A stretch of 64,000 bases of DNA from Streptomyces sp. NBC_00878 (GTDB lineage Bacteria; Actinomycetota; Actinomycetes; Streptomycetales; Streptomycetaceae): positions 124,001-188,000 of the forward strand of contig NZ_JAPEOK010000002.1 in assembly GCF_026341515.1 (NCBI RefSeq). The letters run 5' to 3'. Position numbers and translations under genes: made by a program. The notes under the pieces were generated by a model. That model did not search any database, was not told the origin of the DNA, and saw only the letters and a list, made by a program, of their open reading frames with translations. Below are positions 1 to 12,841 of this stretch, piece after piece; within the stretch, counting starts at the first letter, position 1; every line of letters begins with the position of its first letter.

Positions 1-1462
<1,462 letters not shown>

Positions 1463-1466
<4 letters not shown>

Positions 1467-3517
1467 GGTGTGGGTGACCCTCCGGTTGGCGGTGAGGACG
1501 GTCGCAGGACGGTCAGTACGTGCGCGGCTCGGTGGCCGGGCTCAAGGCGTACGTAGTTGGTCCTGCCCCAGTGGTAGGTCTCGCCGGTGAGCTCGTCGCG
1601 CACCGGCATCGACTCGTGCCAGTCGAGGCCGAGCCGTGGCATGTCCAACGAGACCGTGGCCTCCTGGGTGTGGTGAGGGTCGAGGTTCACGACCACCAGA
1701 ACCGTGTCGGACTCGGTGTGCTTGCTGTACGCGATCACCGCGTCGTTGTCGGCGTCGTGGAAGTGGAGATTCCTGAGCCGGCGCAGTGCGCTGTGCTGCC
1801 GTCTGATCCGGTTCAGGGAACCGATGAGAGGCGCGATGGAGCGTCGGTCACGCTCGGCCGACTCCCAGTCCCGGGGCCGCAGTTGATATTTCTCCGAGTC
1901 GAGATAGTCTTCACCGCCCGCCCTGAACGGGGTGTTCTCGCACAGCTCGTATCCGGCGTACATTCCCCAGGAAGGGGAGAGCGTCGCCGCCAGAACGGCC
2001 CGTACCTCGAAAGCGGGCCGGCCGCCGTGCTGGAGATACCCGGGCAGGATGTCGGGCGTGTTCACAAAGAAGTTGGGACGCATGTACGCGGCGACGTCGT
2101 CACCGGAGAGTTCGGTGAGGTATTCGGTCAGTTCCGCCTTGCTGTTGCGCCACGTGAAGTACGTGTAGGACTGCTGGAAACCGATGCGTGCCAGGGCGTG
2201 CATGATCTCCGGGCGGGTGAACGCCTCGGCCAGGAAGATCACATCGGGATCGGTGCGGTTGATGTCCGCGATCACCTGTTCCCAGAACACCACCGGCTTT
2301 GTGTGCGGATTGTCCACGCGGAAGATCCGTACACCGTGGCTCATCCAGAACCGCAGGATCCGCCCGGTCTCGGCGACCAGGCCCGGCATGTCCTTGTCGA
2401 AGGCGATCGGGTAGATGTCCTGGTATTTCTTCGGCGGGTTTTCCGCGTACGCGATCGTGTCGTCGGGGCGGTGGTGGAACCACTCCGGGTACTTCTGGAC
2501 CCACGGGTGGTCCGGCGAGCACTGGAGCGCGAAGTCCAGGGCGATCTCCATGCCCAGGCTCTCGGCCGTGCGTACGAAGGCGTCGAAGTCCTCGATCGTG
2601 CCCAGATCGGGGTGGACGGCGTCGTGCCCGCCCTCCGGTGAACCGATCGCCCACGGGACCCCGACATCCCAACGGTCTGCCGACAGGCTGTTGTTGGGGC
2701 CCTTGCGGAAGGTCGTGCCGATGGGGTGGATCGGTGGCAGGTACACCACGTCGAAGCCCATCTCCGCGATCGCGGGCAGCCGGTGCGCGGCGGTCCGGAA
2801 GGTGCCGCTGACCGGCGCCTTGCCGGGTTCGGCCACCGCACCTTCCGAGCGCGGGAAGAACTCGTACCAGGAGCCGTACAGCGCCCGCTCCCGCTCCACC
2901 AGCAACGGCAGCGGGGCCGACCGGGAGACCCGTTCCCGCAGAGGGTGCTCGGCGAGCGCCGTGTCCACGTCGGGGGTGAGTGCGGCGGCGAGGCGGGCGA
3001 TGGGCGGCCGGGACTCGTCGCGCAGAGCGTCCGCGGCGGTCAGTACCGCTGCTCTGCCCGCCTCGTGCGGGATCCCGGAGGCGGCCCGTTCGTACAGTTC
3101 GGCGCCCTCCTCAAGGACCAGTCCGACGTCGATGCCCGCCGGGATCTTGATACCGGCGGCCCGGCGCCAGGTGGTCACGGGGTCGGACCACGCCTCCACC
3201 CAGAACGCCCACTCGCCCACCGCTCCGGGGGTGACGTCGGCGCCCCAACGGTCGGTGCCGGGGGCGAGTTCGCGCATGGGCGTCCAAGGGCCGGCGCGGC
3301 CCCCCGGATCGCGCAGGACGACGTTCGCGGCGACCGCGTCGTGACCTTCGCCGAAGAGGGTGGCGGTGACCTGGAAGGTTTCACCCACGACCGCCTTCGC
3401 CGGGCGGGTGCCGCGGTCGACGGCCGGGCGGACGTCTACCACAGGGACGCGGCCGATCGGAACGAGGGGCACGCGGCCAGCAGGGGGGACGCGGCTGTCG
3501 GCCGGGTTGTCGGTCAT
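1463..3517 (-). CDS. glgE: Alpha-1,4-glucan:maltose-1-phosphate maltosyltransferase GlgE
   Basis: This 684-residue GH13_3 enzyme transfers maltosyl units from maltose-1-phosphate to the non-reducing ends of alpha-1,4-glucan in the cytoplasm. The N-terminal domain ([13 protein letters not shown] block, about residues 20-120) is followed by the catalytic barrel. The nucleophile is Asp402 in [10 protein letters not shown] and the acid/base is Glu431 in [20 protein letters not shown] and [10 protein letters not shown] are also typical of GlgE. The chosen ATG at 3517 has GGAGGTGAGATCC directly upstream; the GTG nine bases earlier would sit inside that ribosome site. Length matches Streptomyces GlgE (about 675). 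The stop overlaps treS, so maltose-1-phosphate metabolism and trehalose/maltose interconversion are co-expressed. Confidence 0.96.
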
Positions 3518-3673
3518 GGATCTCACCTCCGTCGTCTTTCTCGCTGCCCTTGCGATCTGGGCTTGTCCGGCGTGCTGCGCTGTCCTCGCCGCTGGGTCTT
3601 GAAACGCGTGGCTGTGACGCCGGCCCTGCTATGCCTCAGGGCCGGCTCCCGTTGGGCCAGAAGGCTGGCCGCT

Positions 3674-4003
3674 CTACGTCACCGGGCTTGCCGCGAGTCC
3701 GTCGGGCCGACCGGACTGGCCGGGTCGACCGGACTGGCCGGGTCGACCTGGCCGTCGGTTGTCGGCCGGGCCGCTTTTGGGCCGGTCCCGGCGGCGGGCG
3801 CCCGGACCGACCGCCAGATAGCGCTCGGCGGCGTGTACGGCCTCGCGTGCGCAGCGCTTTCCCATCAGCACGCAGAGCGTGTAGCCCGTGTCCTCGAAAT
3901 TGCCCCGCGCCGCACGGTCGGCGGGGGCCGCGAGCATCATGCGTTCCCAGGCTCGGTACAGCTCAAGATGCCTGGCGACCTCGGTTTTGGCAGGCAGCAG
4001 CAT
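3674..4003 (-). CDS. DUF5133 domain protein
   Basis: A 109-residue protein starting MLLPAKTEVARHLELYRAWERMMLAAP, the signature of the Streptomyces DUF5133 family; the conserved core runs to about residue 65 (FEDTGYTLCVLMGKR, HAAERYL). The remainder is a low-complexity basic tail with repeated GRPGQS units, encoded by an 18-bp tandem repeat. ATG at 4003 was preferred over upstream in-frame codons because the family begins at this methionine and GGAAGGTGACC precedes it. Function is unknown. It is transcribed toward glgE, 156 bases away, and could share its transcript, but no promoter or terminator was found to decide this. Confidence 0.75.
   Translation of the reverse strand: MLLPAKTEVARHLELYRAWERMMLAAPADRAARGNFEDTGYTLCVLMGKRCAREAVHAAERYLAVGPGARRRDRPKSGPADNRRPGRPGQSGRPGQSGRPDGLAASPVT
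3709..3744. repeat. 18-bp tandem repeat, two copies
   Basis: The unit GACCGGACTGGCCGGGTC is present twice in exact tandem inside the 3' end of the DUF5133 gene. Because 18 is a multiple of three it keeps the reading frame and yields the GRPGQS repeats in the C-terminal tail. It is probably a slippage product with no separate role. Confidence 0.8.
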
Positions 4004-4306
4004 TTCACTGGTCACCTTCCACTCCCTCGAATGCGCACAGTTCGCCCGGATCGTGCGTGAAGCCTGTGCGCGGAGAGGCATCGACCGACTACAGCGGCCG
4101 ACGCCCTCACCCATGGTGCACGTGGCGACACTCGACGTCCTGTTGTCGCTTCAACTACATCCGGTGCGCTCTCGTGTTGCACGAATGGAGTACCGCTCCC
4201 ACTCTGGGACTGACTCAGGAGCGATCGCTGCTCACGCTTCGTGTTCGGGGCTCGGCCCGCAGGGGCGAGGAGAAGCAAGAGCTTCGCCGGTGAGGAGCCA
4301 ACGACG
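4004..4306. other. Divergent intergenic region, no gene seen
   Basis: This 303-bp stretch lies between the divergent DUF5133 gene and the ATP-binding protein gene and must hold both promoters. No convincing -35/-10 pair was found. A short inverted repeat, GGAG-TACCG-CTCC, lies near 4190-4202 and could be an operator. No plausible additional coding sequence was seen on either strand. Confidence 0.4.
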
Positions 4307-4828
4307 ATGAAGACCGTAGTGCCCTGCTACTACCACCTCGACGTCGAGGTCAGCCCGGAGCGGGTCGATCAGGTCAGGCGCGTTCTGGCCGCCCGTCTCC
4401 GGTACTGGAACCTTGAGAACCTCGTCGAACCCGTCTGTCACTGCGCCGAAATGCTGCTCCGCTCGATCGAGGAGCACGCGGCGGACAAGAACACCACGAT
4501 CGAGATGTGGTGGAACGGCCAGCACCTCATCACCGCCATCGCCGACAGCGACGGGGAGTTCCACCCGGAGTCCCCGGCGCGCGGCTGCCTGGTCCACATC
4601 GCCGCGCTGAGCGACGGCTGGGGTTGTTGCGGCACGGGCACCGGCGGAAAGATCGTCTGGTTCTCGCGCCGGGCCCGCGCCATCGAGCGCGCCCCGCTGG
4701 TCCCGGCCGTACCCGTGCCCAGTCTGCGGGAGGCTCGCCGCATGCCCCGCGAAATGCCCGTACGGGCGCTGGCGGTTTCCATGCCCGGGTTGTTGGAGGA
4801 CGAGGTCCTCGTCGCGGCTTCCGGGTAG
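4307..4828 (+). CDS. HATPase-type ATP-binding regulatory protein
   Basis: A 173-residue protein beginning MKTVVPCYYHLDVEVSPERVDQVRRVL. The first 110 or so residues look like the GHKL/HATPase fold of RsbW-like anti-sigma proteins: an N-terminal helix with HCAEMLLRSIEEHA in the place of the N-box, a short strand pair around IEMWWNGQHLITAIADSDGEFHP, and CLVHIAALSDGWGCCGTGTGGKIVWF as the late ATP-lid-like segment. The N-box asparagine is not obvious, so kinase activity is uncertain. The C-terminal 50 residues look disordered. ATG at 4307 follows GGTGAGGAG at good spacing. It probably binds a partner sigma or anti-anti-sigma factor, but none is adjacent. Confidence 0.65.
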   Translation: MKTVVPCYYHLDVEVSPERVDQVRRVLAARLRYWNLENLVEPVCHCAEMLLRSIEEHAADKNTTIEMWWNGQHLITAIADSDGEFHPESPARGCLVHIAALSDGWGCCGTGTGGKIVWFSRRARAIERAPLVPAVPVPSLREARRMPREMPVRALAVSMPGLLEDEVLVAASG

Positions 4829-4897
4829 ATCCGGGTCTCCGGGAAGATCCGGCTTCCGGGTAGATCCGGCTTCCGGGTAGATCCGGACTCCGGGAGA
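4818..4897. repeat. 17-bp tandem repeat array at gene end
   Basis: Copies of CTTCCGGGTAGATCCGG sit at 4818-4834, 4853-4869 and 4870-4886, with a variant copy at 4836-4852 (one extra G before it) and a partial copy after 4887. The stop codon of the ATP-binding protein gene lies inside the first copy, so copy-number change would not extend the protein. Each unit contains CCGG-TAGAT-CCGG, a small inverted repeat, so the array may fold and act as a transcript end. Confidence 0.8.
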
Positions 4898-5027
4898 ACG
4901 CCGCACCGGCCCGCGACCGCTCAGGCGCCGCGGGCCGATGGCTTGTTCACAGGGGCATGGTGGGAGGGGCGTTGCGAGAGAGAACGTGTTGTTGCACAGC
5001 AAACGTGTCGCTGCGCAGCGGTGGGGC

Positions 5028-5633
5028 CTACCGGCGGATCTCCTCCACGTCTCCGAAGCCGTCCGTTCGGCTCCAGCGCAGCCGGGTCAGCCACTCGGTC
5101 GAGTTTCTGCCGAAGGTCAGCTGCTCGTTGTCGCCCGACGCCTCGACCTTCTCCCAGCCGTCGAACTCCTTGGTGAGTTTCGTGTCCCACGTCGACAGGT
5201 TCTCGGTGCCTACCGCGGCGATCGACTCCATCGGCGGCTCACCGTCGGAGCAGTAGACGCCCCAGTTCGCGATGGCCGCGACCGTACCGTCGAACGCCTT
5301 GAGCGTGATGCTCTGGCACGGATCGGACTCGGTCGCGTACACGAGACGCGGCTTGCTCCACGCCCCGCCCGCAGTGTCCTGGTGCTGCTCCATGAGCCCG
5401 CGTCCCGCGGCGTAGTACATGCCCACGCGGCGCCCGTCGGCCCACTCGATCTCCTCGACGAACCGAGCGTGCGACGGCGCGGGGCGGGAGGTGGGGGAGG
5501 CCGTGACGGTGTGGGCCCCGGTACCCGCCCCCGCTTCCGTGCTGCCACAGGCCACGGTGACCCCCAGCAGTACCGTCAATCCGGCCAGCGCCGGCAGCCG
5601 GGCACCCCGTACTTGTCGCTCACCCGAAGACAT
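5028..5633 (-). CDS. Putative secreted lipoprotein
   Basis: A 201-residue protein with a lipoprotein signal: a short basic N-terminus, a hydrophobic stretch (LPALAGLTVLLGVTVAC) and Cys29 followed by GSTEAGAGTG, then a Thr/Ser/Pro linker to about residue 55. The mature domain has two cysteines (in SDPCQS and GVYCSDGE), probably disulfide-bonded. No family was recognised. The start overlaps the 3' end of the acyl-CoA synthetase gene by 14 bases, so it is likely the second gene of that transcript. A role on the outer membrane face is inferred from the lipobox only. Confidence 0.75.
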   Translation of the reverse strand: MSSGERQVRGARLPALAGLTVLLGVTVACGSTEAGAGTGAHTVTASPTSRPAPSHARFVEEIEWADGRRVGMYYAAGRGLMEQHQDTAGGAWSKPRLVYATESDPCQSITLKAFDGTVAAIANWGVYCSDGEPPMESIAAVGTENLSTWDTKLTKEFDGWEKVEASGDNEQLTFGRNSTEWLTRLRWSRTDGFGDVEEIRR

Positions 5634-7524
5634 TGTCCGTGTCGTCCCAGCCGTAGGGATCAGTGGTCGTGAGGCTCCGGGGAACGCGCGAGGACGATTG
5701 GTACATGGCCTCGATCTCGGCGGCGTAGCGGTGCGCGATGGCGTCCCTGCGCAGCTTCATCGAGGGAGTGAGCATGCCGTTGGCCACGTCGAACGGTTCG
5801 GGGAGTACGCGGTACACGCGAATGGACTCCGAGCGCGACACGGTGCTGTTGGCCGCGGCGACGGCGCGCTTGACCTCTTCGCGCAGGGCGTTCTCCTCGC
5901 GCGGTTCGCGGTCCTGGGCCTCGCCCGGGATGGCGAGGACCGCGCGCCAGTGCGCGAGGAACTCCTGATCGAGGGTGATCAGCGCTCCCACGCAGGGCCG
6001 GTTGTCACCCACGACCACCGCCTGATGGATGAGCGGATGGACCCGCAGACGTTCTTCGAGAGCCGCGGGAGCCACGCTCTTGCCGCTGCTCGTGATGACG
6101 GTGTCCTTCTTGCGGCCGGTGATGCTCAGATAGCCCTCGGCGTCGAGCCGGCCGAGGTCGCCGGTGGCGAGCCAGCCGTTCCGCAGTGCGGCCCGGGTGC
6201 TCGTCTCGTCGTTGATATAGCCCTGGAAGACCGAGGGTCCGTGTACCAGGATCTCCCCGTCCTCGGCCACGTGGACTTCCACGTCGGGAAGAGGACGTCC
6301 GACAGTTCCGAATTTCTCCCGGCCAACCGGCTGGGCGGTAATTCCGCCGCTGGTTTCGGTGAGTCCGTATCCGTCATGGACGAAAATTCCGATTCCCGAG
6401 TAAAAGAGGGCGAGTTCACGGTTCAGCGGTGAGCCGCCCGACACCGCGCCGCACACTCTTCCGCCCAGTGCCGCACGCAGCTTCCGGTACACCGTCTTCT
6501 CGTAGAGGGTGTGTTGCAGTCGCAGGTCGAATCCGGGGCCCGGCCCTGTTCCCAGCCGGTGCCGCTCGGAGGCCTTGGCGAAGTCCTGTGCCGTGCGGAC
6601 CGCGCGCTCGAACAGGGCGCCGCGGCCCGCCTCCTGAGCCTTGCGGAGGAAGTTCTTGTAGATCTTCTCGAAGACGGACGGGACGGCGTAGAGGAACGTG
6701 GGGCGGAAGGACAGCAGGGCCGCGGACAGCTTCTCCGCGCGCAGATCGGGCTCGTGTCCCATCAGCATTCCGCCGCGCATGCACAGCCCCTGGACCATCA
6801 GGCCGTACACGTGCGAGAAGGGCAGGAAGGCGAGGACCGCCGGCTGCTGCCCGGGGCGCGCCGCCGTGTGGCCCCACCCGGCCAGCAGGGCGTCGCAGGG
6901 GCTCGCCATGCTGCGATGGCTCAGGGCGCATCCCTTGGGTGGTCCCGACGTGCCCGAGGTGTAGGCGATGACCGCGGTCGAGTCCGGCAGCACGATCCGG
7001 CGCATCGACTCCACAGTGGTGACCGGTACCGACCGGCCCTGTTCCTTGAGGTCCGTCAGGGCCCCGGCGTCCAACTGCCAGACGTGCTGCAGGGTCGGCA
7101 GTGAGGCGCACACGGAGCCGACCGTCATGATGGCCTGCTCGTCCTCCACCACGACCGCGACGCAGCCGGCGTCCTTGAGGATCCAGCCGACCTGCTCGTG
7201 CGACGACGTCGGATAGATCGGCACGATCTCGGCGCCCACCGACCAGAGCGCGTAGCTGAGCACCGTCCACTCGTAGCGGGTGCGCGCCATGACGGCCACA
7301 CGGTGGCCCGGGAAGATCCCGGCCGCGATGAAACCCCGGGCCACGTCCACCACTTCGTCCCGCAACTCGGCCGCGGTCACCGGGGACCAGTCCGCGGGCG
7401 AGGTGTCCGAGCGGCGCGCCAGTTGCGACAGGGTGGGATCGCGGTCCGCCGTCTCGTAGAGACTGTCCGCGAGCCCTCCCTGCATCAATGGCGAAACCGG
7501 TCGGACAACTTCCAAGGGGTGCAT
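5620..7524 (-). CDS. Long-chain fatty acyl-CoA synthetase (FadD15-like)
   Basis: A 634-residue AMP-forming ligase. The ATP-binding P-loop is seen as VIAYTSGTSGPPKGCALSH, the adenine-binding motif as DGYGLTETSGG, the hinge region as TGDLGRLDAEGYLSITGRKKD and a C-terminal KLRRDAI stretch. The length and the insert between the A3 and A5 motifs match FadD15-type long-chain ligases that activate fatty acids to acyl-CoA for beta-oxidation or lipid synthesis. ATG at 7524 follows TGGAGCGGTAC. A lipoprotein gene overlaps its 3' end. The acyl-chain specificity cannot be read from the sequence. Confidence 0.9.
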   Translation of the reverse strand: MHPLEVVRPVSPLMQGGLADSLYETADRDPTLSQLARRSDTSPADWSPVTAAELRDEVVDVARGFIAAGIFPGHRVAVMARTRYEWTVLSYALWSVGAEIVPIYPTSSHEQVGWILKDAGCVAVVVEDEQAIMTVGSVCASLPTLQHVWQLDAGALTDLKEQGRSVPVTTVESMRRIVLPDSTAVIAYTSGTSGPPKGCALSHRSMASPCDALLAGWGHTAARPGQQPAVLAFLPFSHVYGLMVQGLCMRGGMLMGHEPDLRAEKLSAALLSFRPTFLYAVPSVFEKIYKNFLRKAQEAGRGALFERAVRTAQDFAKASERHRLGTGPGPGFDLRLQHTLYEKTVYRKLRAALGGRVCGAVSGGSPLNRELALFYSGIGIFVHDGYGLTETSGGITAQPVGREKFGTVGRPLPDVEVHVAEDGEILVHGPSVFQGYINDETSTRAALRNGWLATGDLGRLDAEGYLSITGRKKDTVITSSGKSVAPAALEERLRVHPLIHQAVVVGDNRPCVGALITLDQEFLAHWRAVLAIPGEAQDREPREENALREEVKRAVAAANSTVSRSESIRVYRVLPEPFDVANGMLTPSMKLRRDAIAHRYAAEIEAMYQSSSRVPRSLTTTDPYGWDDTDNVFG

Positions 7525-7664
7525 GTACCGCTCCAGAATTCTTGCAGAGCGCCCCTCCGAGGGAATCCGGAATCGAGGGCTTTCGAAATCTAGCCCACGG
7601 CGGCGGTGGGTGTGTCACGAACCCTCGAACGACCCGACCGGACGGTCTGTGAGGAGAGAACGGT

Positions 7665-8516
7665 TCAGCCGGTGCCGAGCCACTTCAGCGCGTCGAGCAG
7701 GAAGCGGTTCTGGTTTGCGCTGGCGAAGGTGGACGACAGAGGGGTATTCGTGGCGTAGTCCATCGCGTTGTGGCCGAAATTCGCGTACAGCATCCGGTAT
7801 TTCGTGTTGGTCCACAGGATCGGGTAGTACCCGCTGTACCAGGTCTGGTTGGGATCCGTGCCCAGCGGGAAGCTGCTGGGGTCGACCGAGGCCAGGATCT
7901 TGATGTCCGGATTCTGGCGCAGGTCGTTCGACCAGCTGTACCACTCGCTGACCGACGAGGTGAACGTGGCGGGCAGGTTCACGGTCGAGGGGTGCGTACG
8001 GTCCTCGGTGCGCAGGACGGCGGTCGTCGGCCCCCAGGTGTTGGACCTGAAGTTCCCGCTGCCCAGGAACTGCTGGTGGTACCAGGGCCAGTTCTGTGCC
8101 TCGGTCGTGAACGCGGAGACGTGGAAGCCCAGCCAGCCGCCGCCCCCGCGCATGTACCGCTCGAAGCCCGCCCGCTGGCCGGCGGTGTGCGGGAGCTCGT
8201 CGAGGAACAGGACGACCTGGTACGCGTTCACGCCGCCGTTGGCCAGCAGGTTCCAGTCGGTGCTCGCCGTGTAGGCGAAGCCGTTCTCGGCGGCCCGGGC
8301 CGGGAACCACTGGTTGGCCTCGCGGACGAAACTGATGTGCGCGGCGTCCCACGTACCGCTGTAGAGGGCGAGCACCTTGAAGGGGGCTGCTGCCGTGGAG
8401 GTCGCCTGCGCGGGCGGGGCCGCGAGTCCGAGCAGCGTTGCCAGCAGTACGAGGACCCGCAGGGCGAGGACCCGCAGAGTGACGCGCGCCGGAGCGGAGG
8501 ATCTGATTCCGAGCAT
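7665..8516 (-). CDS. Secreted ThuA-like domain protein
   Basis: A 283-residue protein with a Sec signal peptide (basic RSSAPARVTLRV, hydrophobic LALRVLVLLATLLGLAAP, likely cleavage near AQA-TS at about 38). The mature part (FKVLALYSGTWDAAHISFVREANQWFP ... VVLFLDELPHTAGQRAGFERYMRGGGGWLGFHVSAF) is a ThuA/trehalose-utilisation domain, a class I glutamine-amidotransferase-like fold often linked to sugar metabolism; its chemistry is unproven. ATG at 8516 follows GAAGGAAGGGA. It lies 41 bases downstream of the CBM13/beta-helix gene in the same direction and is probably co-transcribed. Function in polysaccharide use is inferred from that pairing. Confidence 0.8.
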   Translation of the reverse strand: MLGIRSSAPARVTLRVLALRVLVLLATLLGLAAPPAQATSTAAAPFKVLALYSGTWDAAHISFVREANQWFPARAAENGFAYTASTDWNLLANGGVNAYQVVLFLDELPHTAGQRAGFERYMRGGGGWLGFHVSAFTTEAQNWPWYHQQFLGSGNFRSNTWGPTTAVLRTEDRTHPSTVNLPATFTSSVSEWYSWSNDLRQNPDIKILASVDPSSFPLGTDPNQTWYSGYYPILWTNTKYRMLYANFGHNAMDYATNTPLSSTFASANQNRFLLDALKWLGTG

Positions 8517-8557
8517 GGAACGTCCCTTCCTTCTCACGAGTACAGGCCTGTTCACGG

Positions 8558-10768
<2,211 letters not shown>

Positions 10769-11151
10769 GGATTCTCCTGTGCGAGTGGGGGGTTGAGCGC
10801 TCACCGTCCAGGAACGTGAACCATGAGCGCACGCGTGGGGCCTTAGCGATCGGTGAACCTAAAGGTCTGAACCAAGCTCGTCAAGATCTGAAGCAAAGAG
10901 AGCAAGAAATCGCCTCAGGCCCGCAAGGAATTGAAGACATGGCGTCCGGAGACGTCAGCGAGATGCAGCCGAGGGGTCCCCGGGGAGGGGCCCAGGAGCC
11001 CAGGGGAGCGGCCGGGCAGTCCCCAAGAAAGCGGGGGACCGTCCCGGCGTGGACGGGCGGTCCGCCGTACCTCTCACTACGATGAGAGAGATCGTGGTGC
11101 CGCCCCGCGGGTCCGCGTGCGAAGGGGCCGACCGACGTCAGGAGGGCCGCC
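10769..11151. promoter_or_regulatory. Divergent promoter region with hairpins
   Basis: This 383-bp region separates the CBM13/beta-helix gene from the divergent alpha/beta hydrolase gene. It contains a GntR-like palindrome (listed separately), a hairpin GTCCCC ... GGGGAC at 11019-11039, and an inverted repeat CTCTCA-CTACGA-TGAGAG just before the hydrolase gene that could be an operator. No coding sequence was recognised. Confidence 0.5.
10863..10874. promoter_or_regulatory. Possible DasR/GntR-type operator
   Basis: AGGTCTGAACCA matches 9 of 12 positions of the DasR dre consensus TGGTCTAGACCA and lies 95 bp upstream of the beta-helix gene start. DasR controls chitin/N-acetylglucosamine functions in Streptomyces. 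The match is imperfect at the centre, so this is only a candidate. Confidence 0.3.
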
Positions 11152-12033
11152 GTGAGCACGATCGCGGTGAAGTCCGCCCAGCTGAGGAGCGGACTCGTCC
11201 TTCCGTATGCCGAGGCGGGTTATCCGGACGGCCTCCCCGTGGTCTTCGTGCACAGCCTCGCCGACTCCTGGTGGATGTTCGAGCCGCTGCTCCGGCGGCT
11301 CCCCGCCGCGGTGCGCGGATACGCCCCCACCCAGCGGGGCCACGGAGACGCCGAACGGCCCTCGGACGGCTACCGTCCGGAGGACTTCGCGAACGACCTG
11401 GTGGAGTTCCTCGACGCGGTCGGCATCCGCCGTGCTGTCCTGGTCGGGGCGTCGAGCGGTGGGGTAGCCGCACGCCTGGTCGCGGGCAGTCATCCCGACC
11501 GGGTCGCGGGCCTCGTCCTGGTGGGCGCCCCCGCGACGCTCGCCGACAAGCCCGGCATTACGGCCCTCTGGGAGAGGGTCCGAGCACTCGAAGACCCTGT
11601 GCCGCGCGCCTTCGTGGAGGACCTGCTCGGCGATCTCGCGACCCGGCCGCTGGGCCGCGGACTTCTGGCGACGATGGCCGAGGAGAACCTGAAGGTGCCC
11701 GCACGGGTGTGGCGCGAGACCATGCGCGGCCTGTTGGAGGCGGACCTGGCGGCGACACTGCGCGGCATCCTCGTCCCCACGCTCGTGCTCTGGGGCGACG
11801 CGGACAGTGTTCTGCCGCGCGCCGACCAGCAGCGGATCCTCGACGCGATCCCCGGCTCGGTCCTCGTCGTGTACGAGGGCGCCGGGCACGTTCTGTACTG
11901 GGAAGAGCCCGAACGGGTCGTCCAGGACGTCGTCGGTTTCGCCGCCCGGGTCCTGCCGGACGGCCCCGACGGCGGCGCTCCCGGCAGGACCGGGAGGCCG
12001 CCGTTCCCGGACGGCGGCCTGGACGGGCCCTGA
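11152..12033 (+). CDS. Alpha/beta hydrolase
   Basis: A 293-residue alpha/beta-hydrolase-fold protein. The oxyanion-loop region is VVFVHSLADSWWMFEPLL, the nucleophile elbow is VGASSGGVAARL (GxSxG serine), the acid region is LVLWGDADSVLP and the catalytic histidine lies in GAGHVLYWEEPERVV. No signal peptide is visible, so it is probably cytoplasmic. GTG at 11152 follows AGGAGGGCCGCC, a near-perfect ribosome site. The substrate is not predictable; haloperoxidase-like esterases are the nearest class. It is convergent with the NLP gene, 13 bases away. Confidence 0.85.
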   Translation: MSTIAVKSAQLRSGLVLPYAEAGYPDGLPVVFVHSLADSWWMFEPLLRRLPAAVRGYAPTQRGHGDAERPSDGYRPEDFANDLVEFLDAVGIRRAVLVGASSGGVAARLVAGSHPDRVAGLVLVGAPATLADKPGITALWERVRALEDPVPRAFVEDLLGDLATRPLGRGLLATMAEENLKVPARVWRETMRGLLEADLAATLRGILVPTLVLWGDADSVLPRADQQRILDAIPGSVLVVYEGAGHVLYWEEPERVVQDVVGFAARVLPDGPDGGAPGRTGRPPFPDGGLDGP

Positions 12034-12046
12034 GTGTGACGTCCGG

Positions 12047-12841
12047 TCAGGCGTTGGGGTCGAACGCGATCCCGGACGGCTTGGCCGAGGACAGGTGGGA
12101 GTTGAACGTGCTGTCCTTGATGCCGAGCGTGGCACTGCCGAAGTTGTACGACGTCAACTTGTCGCGCACACCCGCGGGATAGCCGTTCCAGCCGACCAGC
12201 GGCGGGTACTGCCAGGTCCCCTTGTGGTTCTCCGGCGGCTCGTCGCCCGAGGTAGCGGCCCGGAAGCAGTGCGTGCTGATACCGTCCTTGTGGTAGACGA
12301 TCTTCGCGTGCGTCCCGTCCCAGCGGATCGCCGAGCGGTTGTGGACCGTGAACGAGCCGTGGTTGGACGTCGAGACGTACTGGGCCACGTTGTTCTGCAC
12401 CCACACCACGACGTGTTCCCAGTCGTGCCGGTGCCCGCCGAGCCCGCTGCCGGCCACGGCCTGATCCTTCTCGAAGTAAAGTTCGTACACGATTGCGCAC
12501 CAGCCGTTGTTGCACTTGGAGCGCGAGTAGCTGTTGGTGTTGTCGAGGTCCGAGGCGTCACGGCACTGGCCGTTGAGGGCACCGCTGGGGTTGAGGCCGC
12601 CGTTGACGGTGCCGTCGGGACCGATCGCGGGCGTCGAGTAACAGCCGTCCGTGTCGTAGTCGTAGGCGGGTTGGAACGTCTGGTCCAGTCCCTCCGCGTT
12701 GGCGGGCAGAGCGCCGGGCGGGGCCGCCAGGGCGGTGGACGGGAAAGCGAAGACCAAAGCGGCGGCGCCCGCGAGGACGCCGAGCGACCTCCGGCGCAGA
12801 CGCCGAGATCCGGAAGGCTTCGATGCCGGACTGCCGTTCAA
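12047..12841 (-). CDS. NLP / NPP1 family secreted protein
   Basis: A 264-residue secreted protein of the necrosis- and ethylene-inducing-like family. The exact heptapeptide GHRHDWE, which binds the metal needed for membrane damage in characterised NLPs, is present, followed by VVVWV. Cysteines in DGCYST, GQCRDA, SKCNNGWC and STHCFRA could form disulfides. TTG at 12841 is preferred because GAGGAGGACAC lies immediately upstream; it gives a short N-terminus with a basic segment RRLRRRSLGV and a signal sequence ending ALAAP, whereas earlier codons add 25 unlikely residues. NLPs are best known from plant-associated microbes; whether this one is cytolytic is unknown. Confidence 0.88.
   Translation of the reverse strand: MNGSPASKPSGSRRLRRRSLGVLAGAAALVFAFPSTALAAPPGALPANAEGLDQTFQPAYDYDTDGCYSTPAIGPDGTVNGGLNPSGALNGQCRDASDLDNTNSYSRSKCNNGWCAIVYELYFEKDQAVAGSGLGGHRHDWEHVVVWVQNNVAQYVSTSNHGSFTVHNRSAIRWDGTHAKIVYHKDGISTHCFRAATSGDEPPENHKGTWQYPPLVGWNGYPAGVRDKLTSYNFGSATLGIKDSTFNSHLSSAKPSGIAFDPNA

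Noticed and set aside
4818..4897. CRISPR array
   Set aside because: The repeats are in direct tandem without spacers, vary in sequence and have no cas genes nearby.
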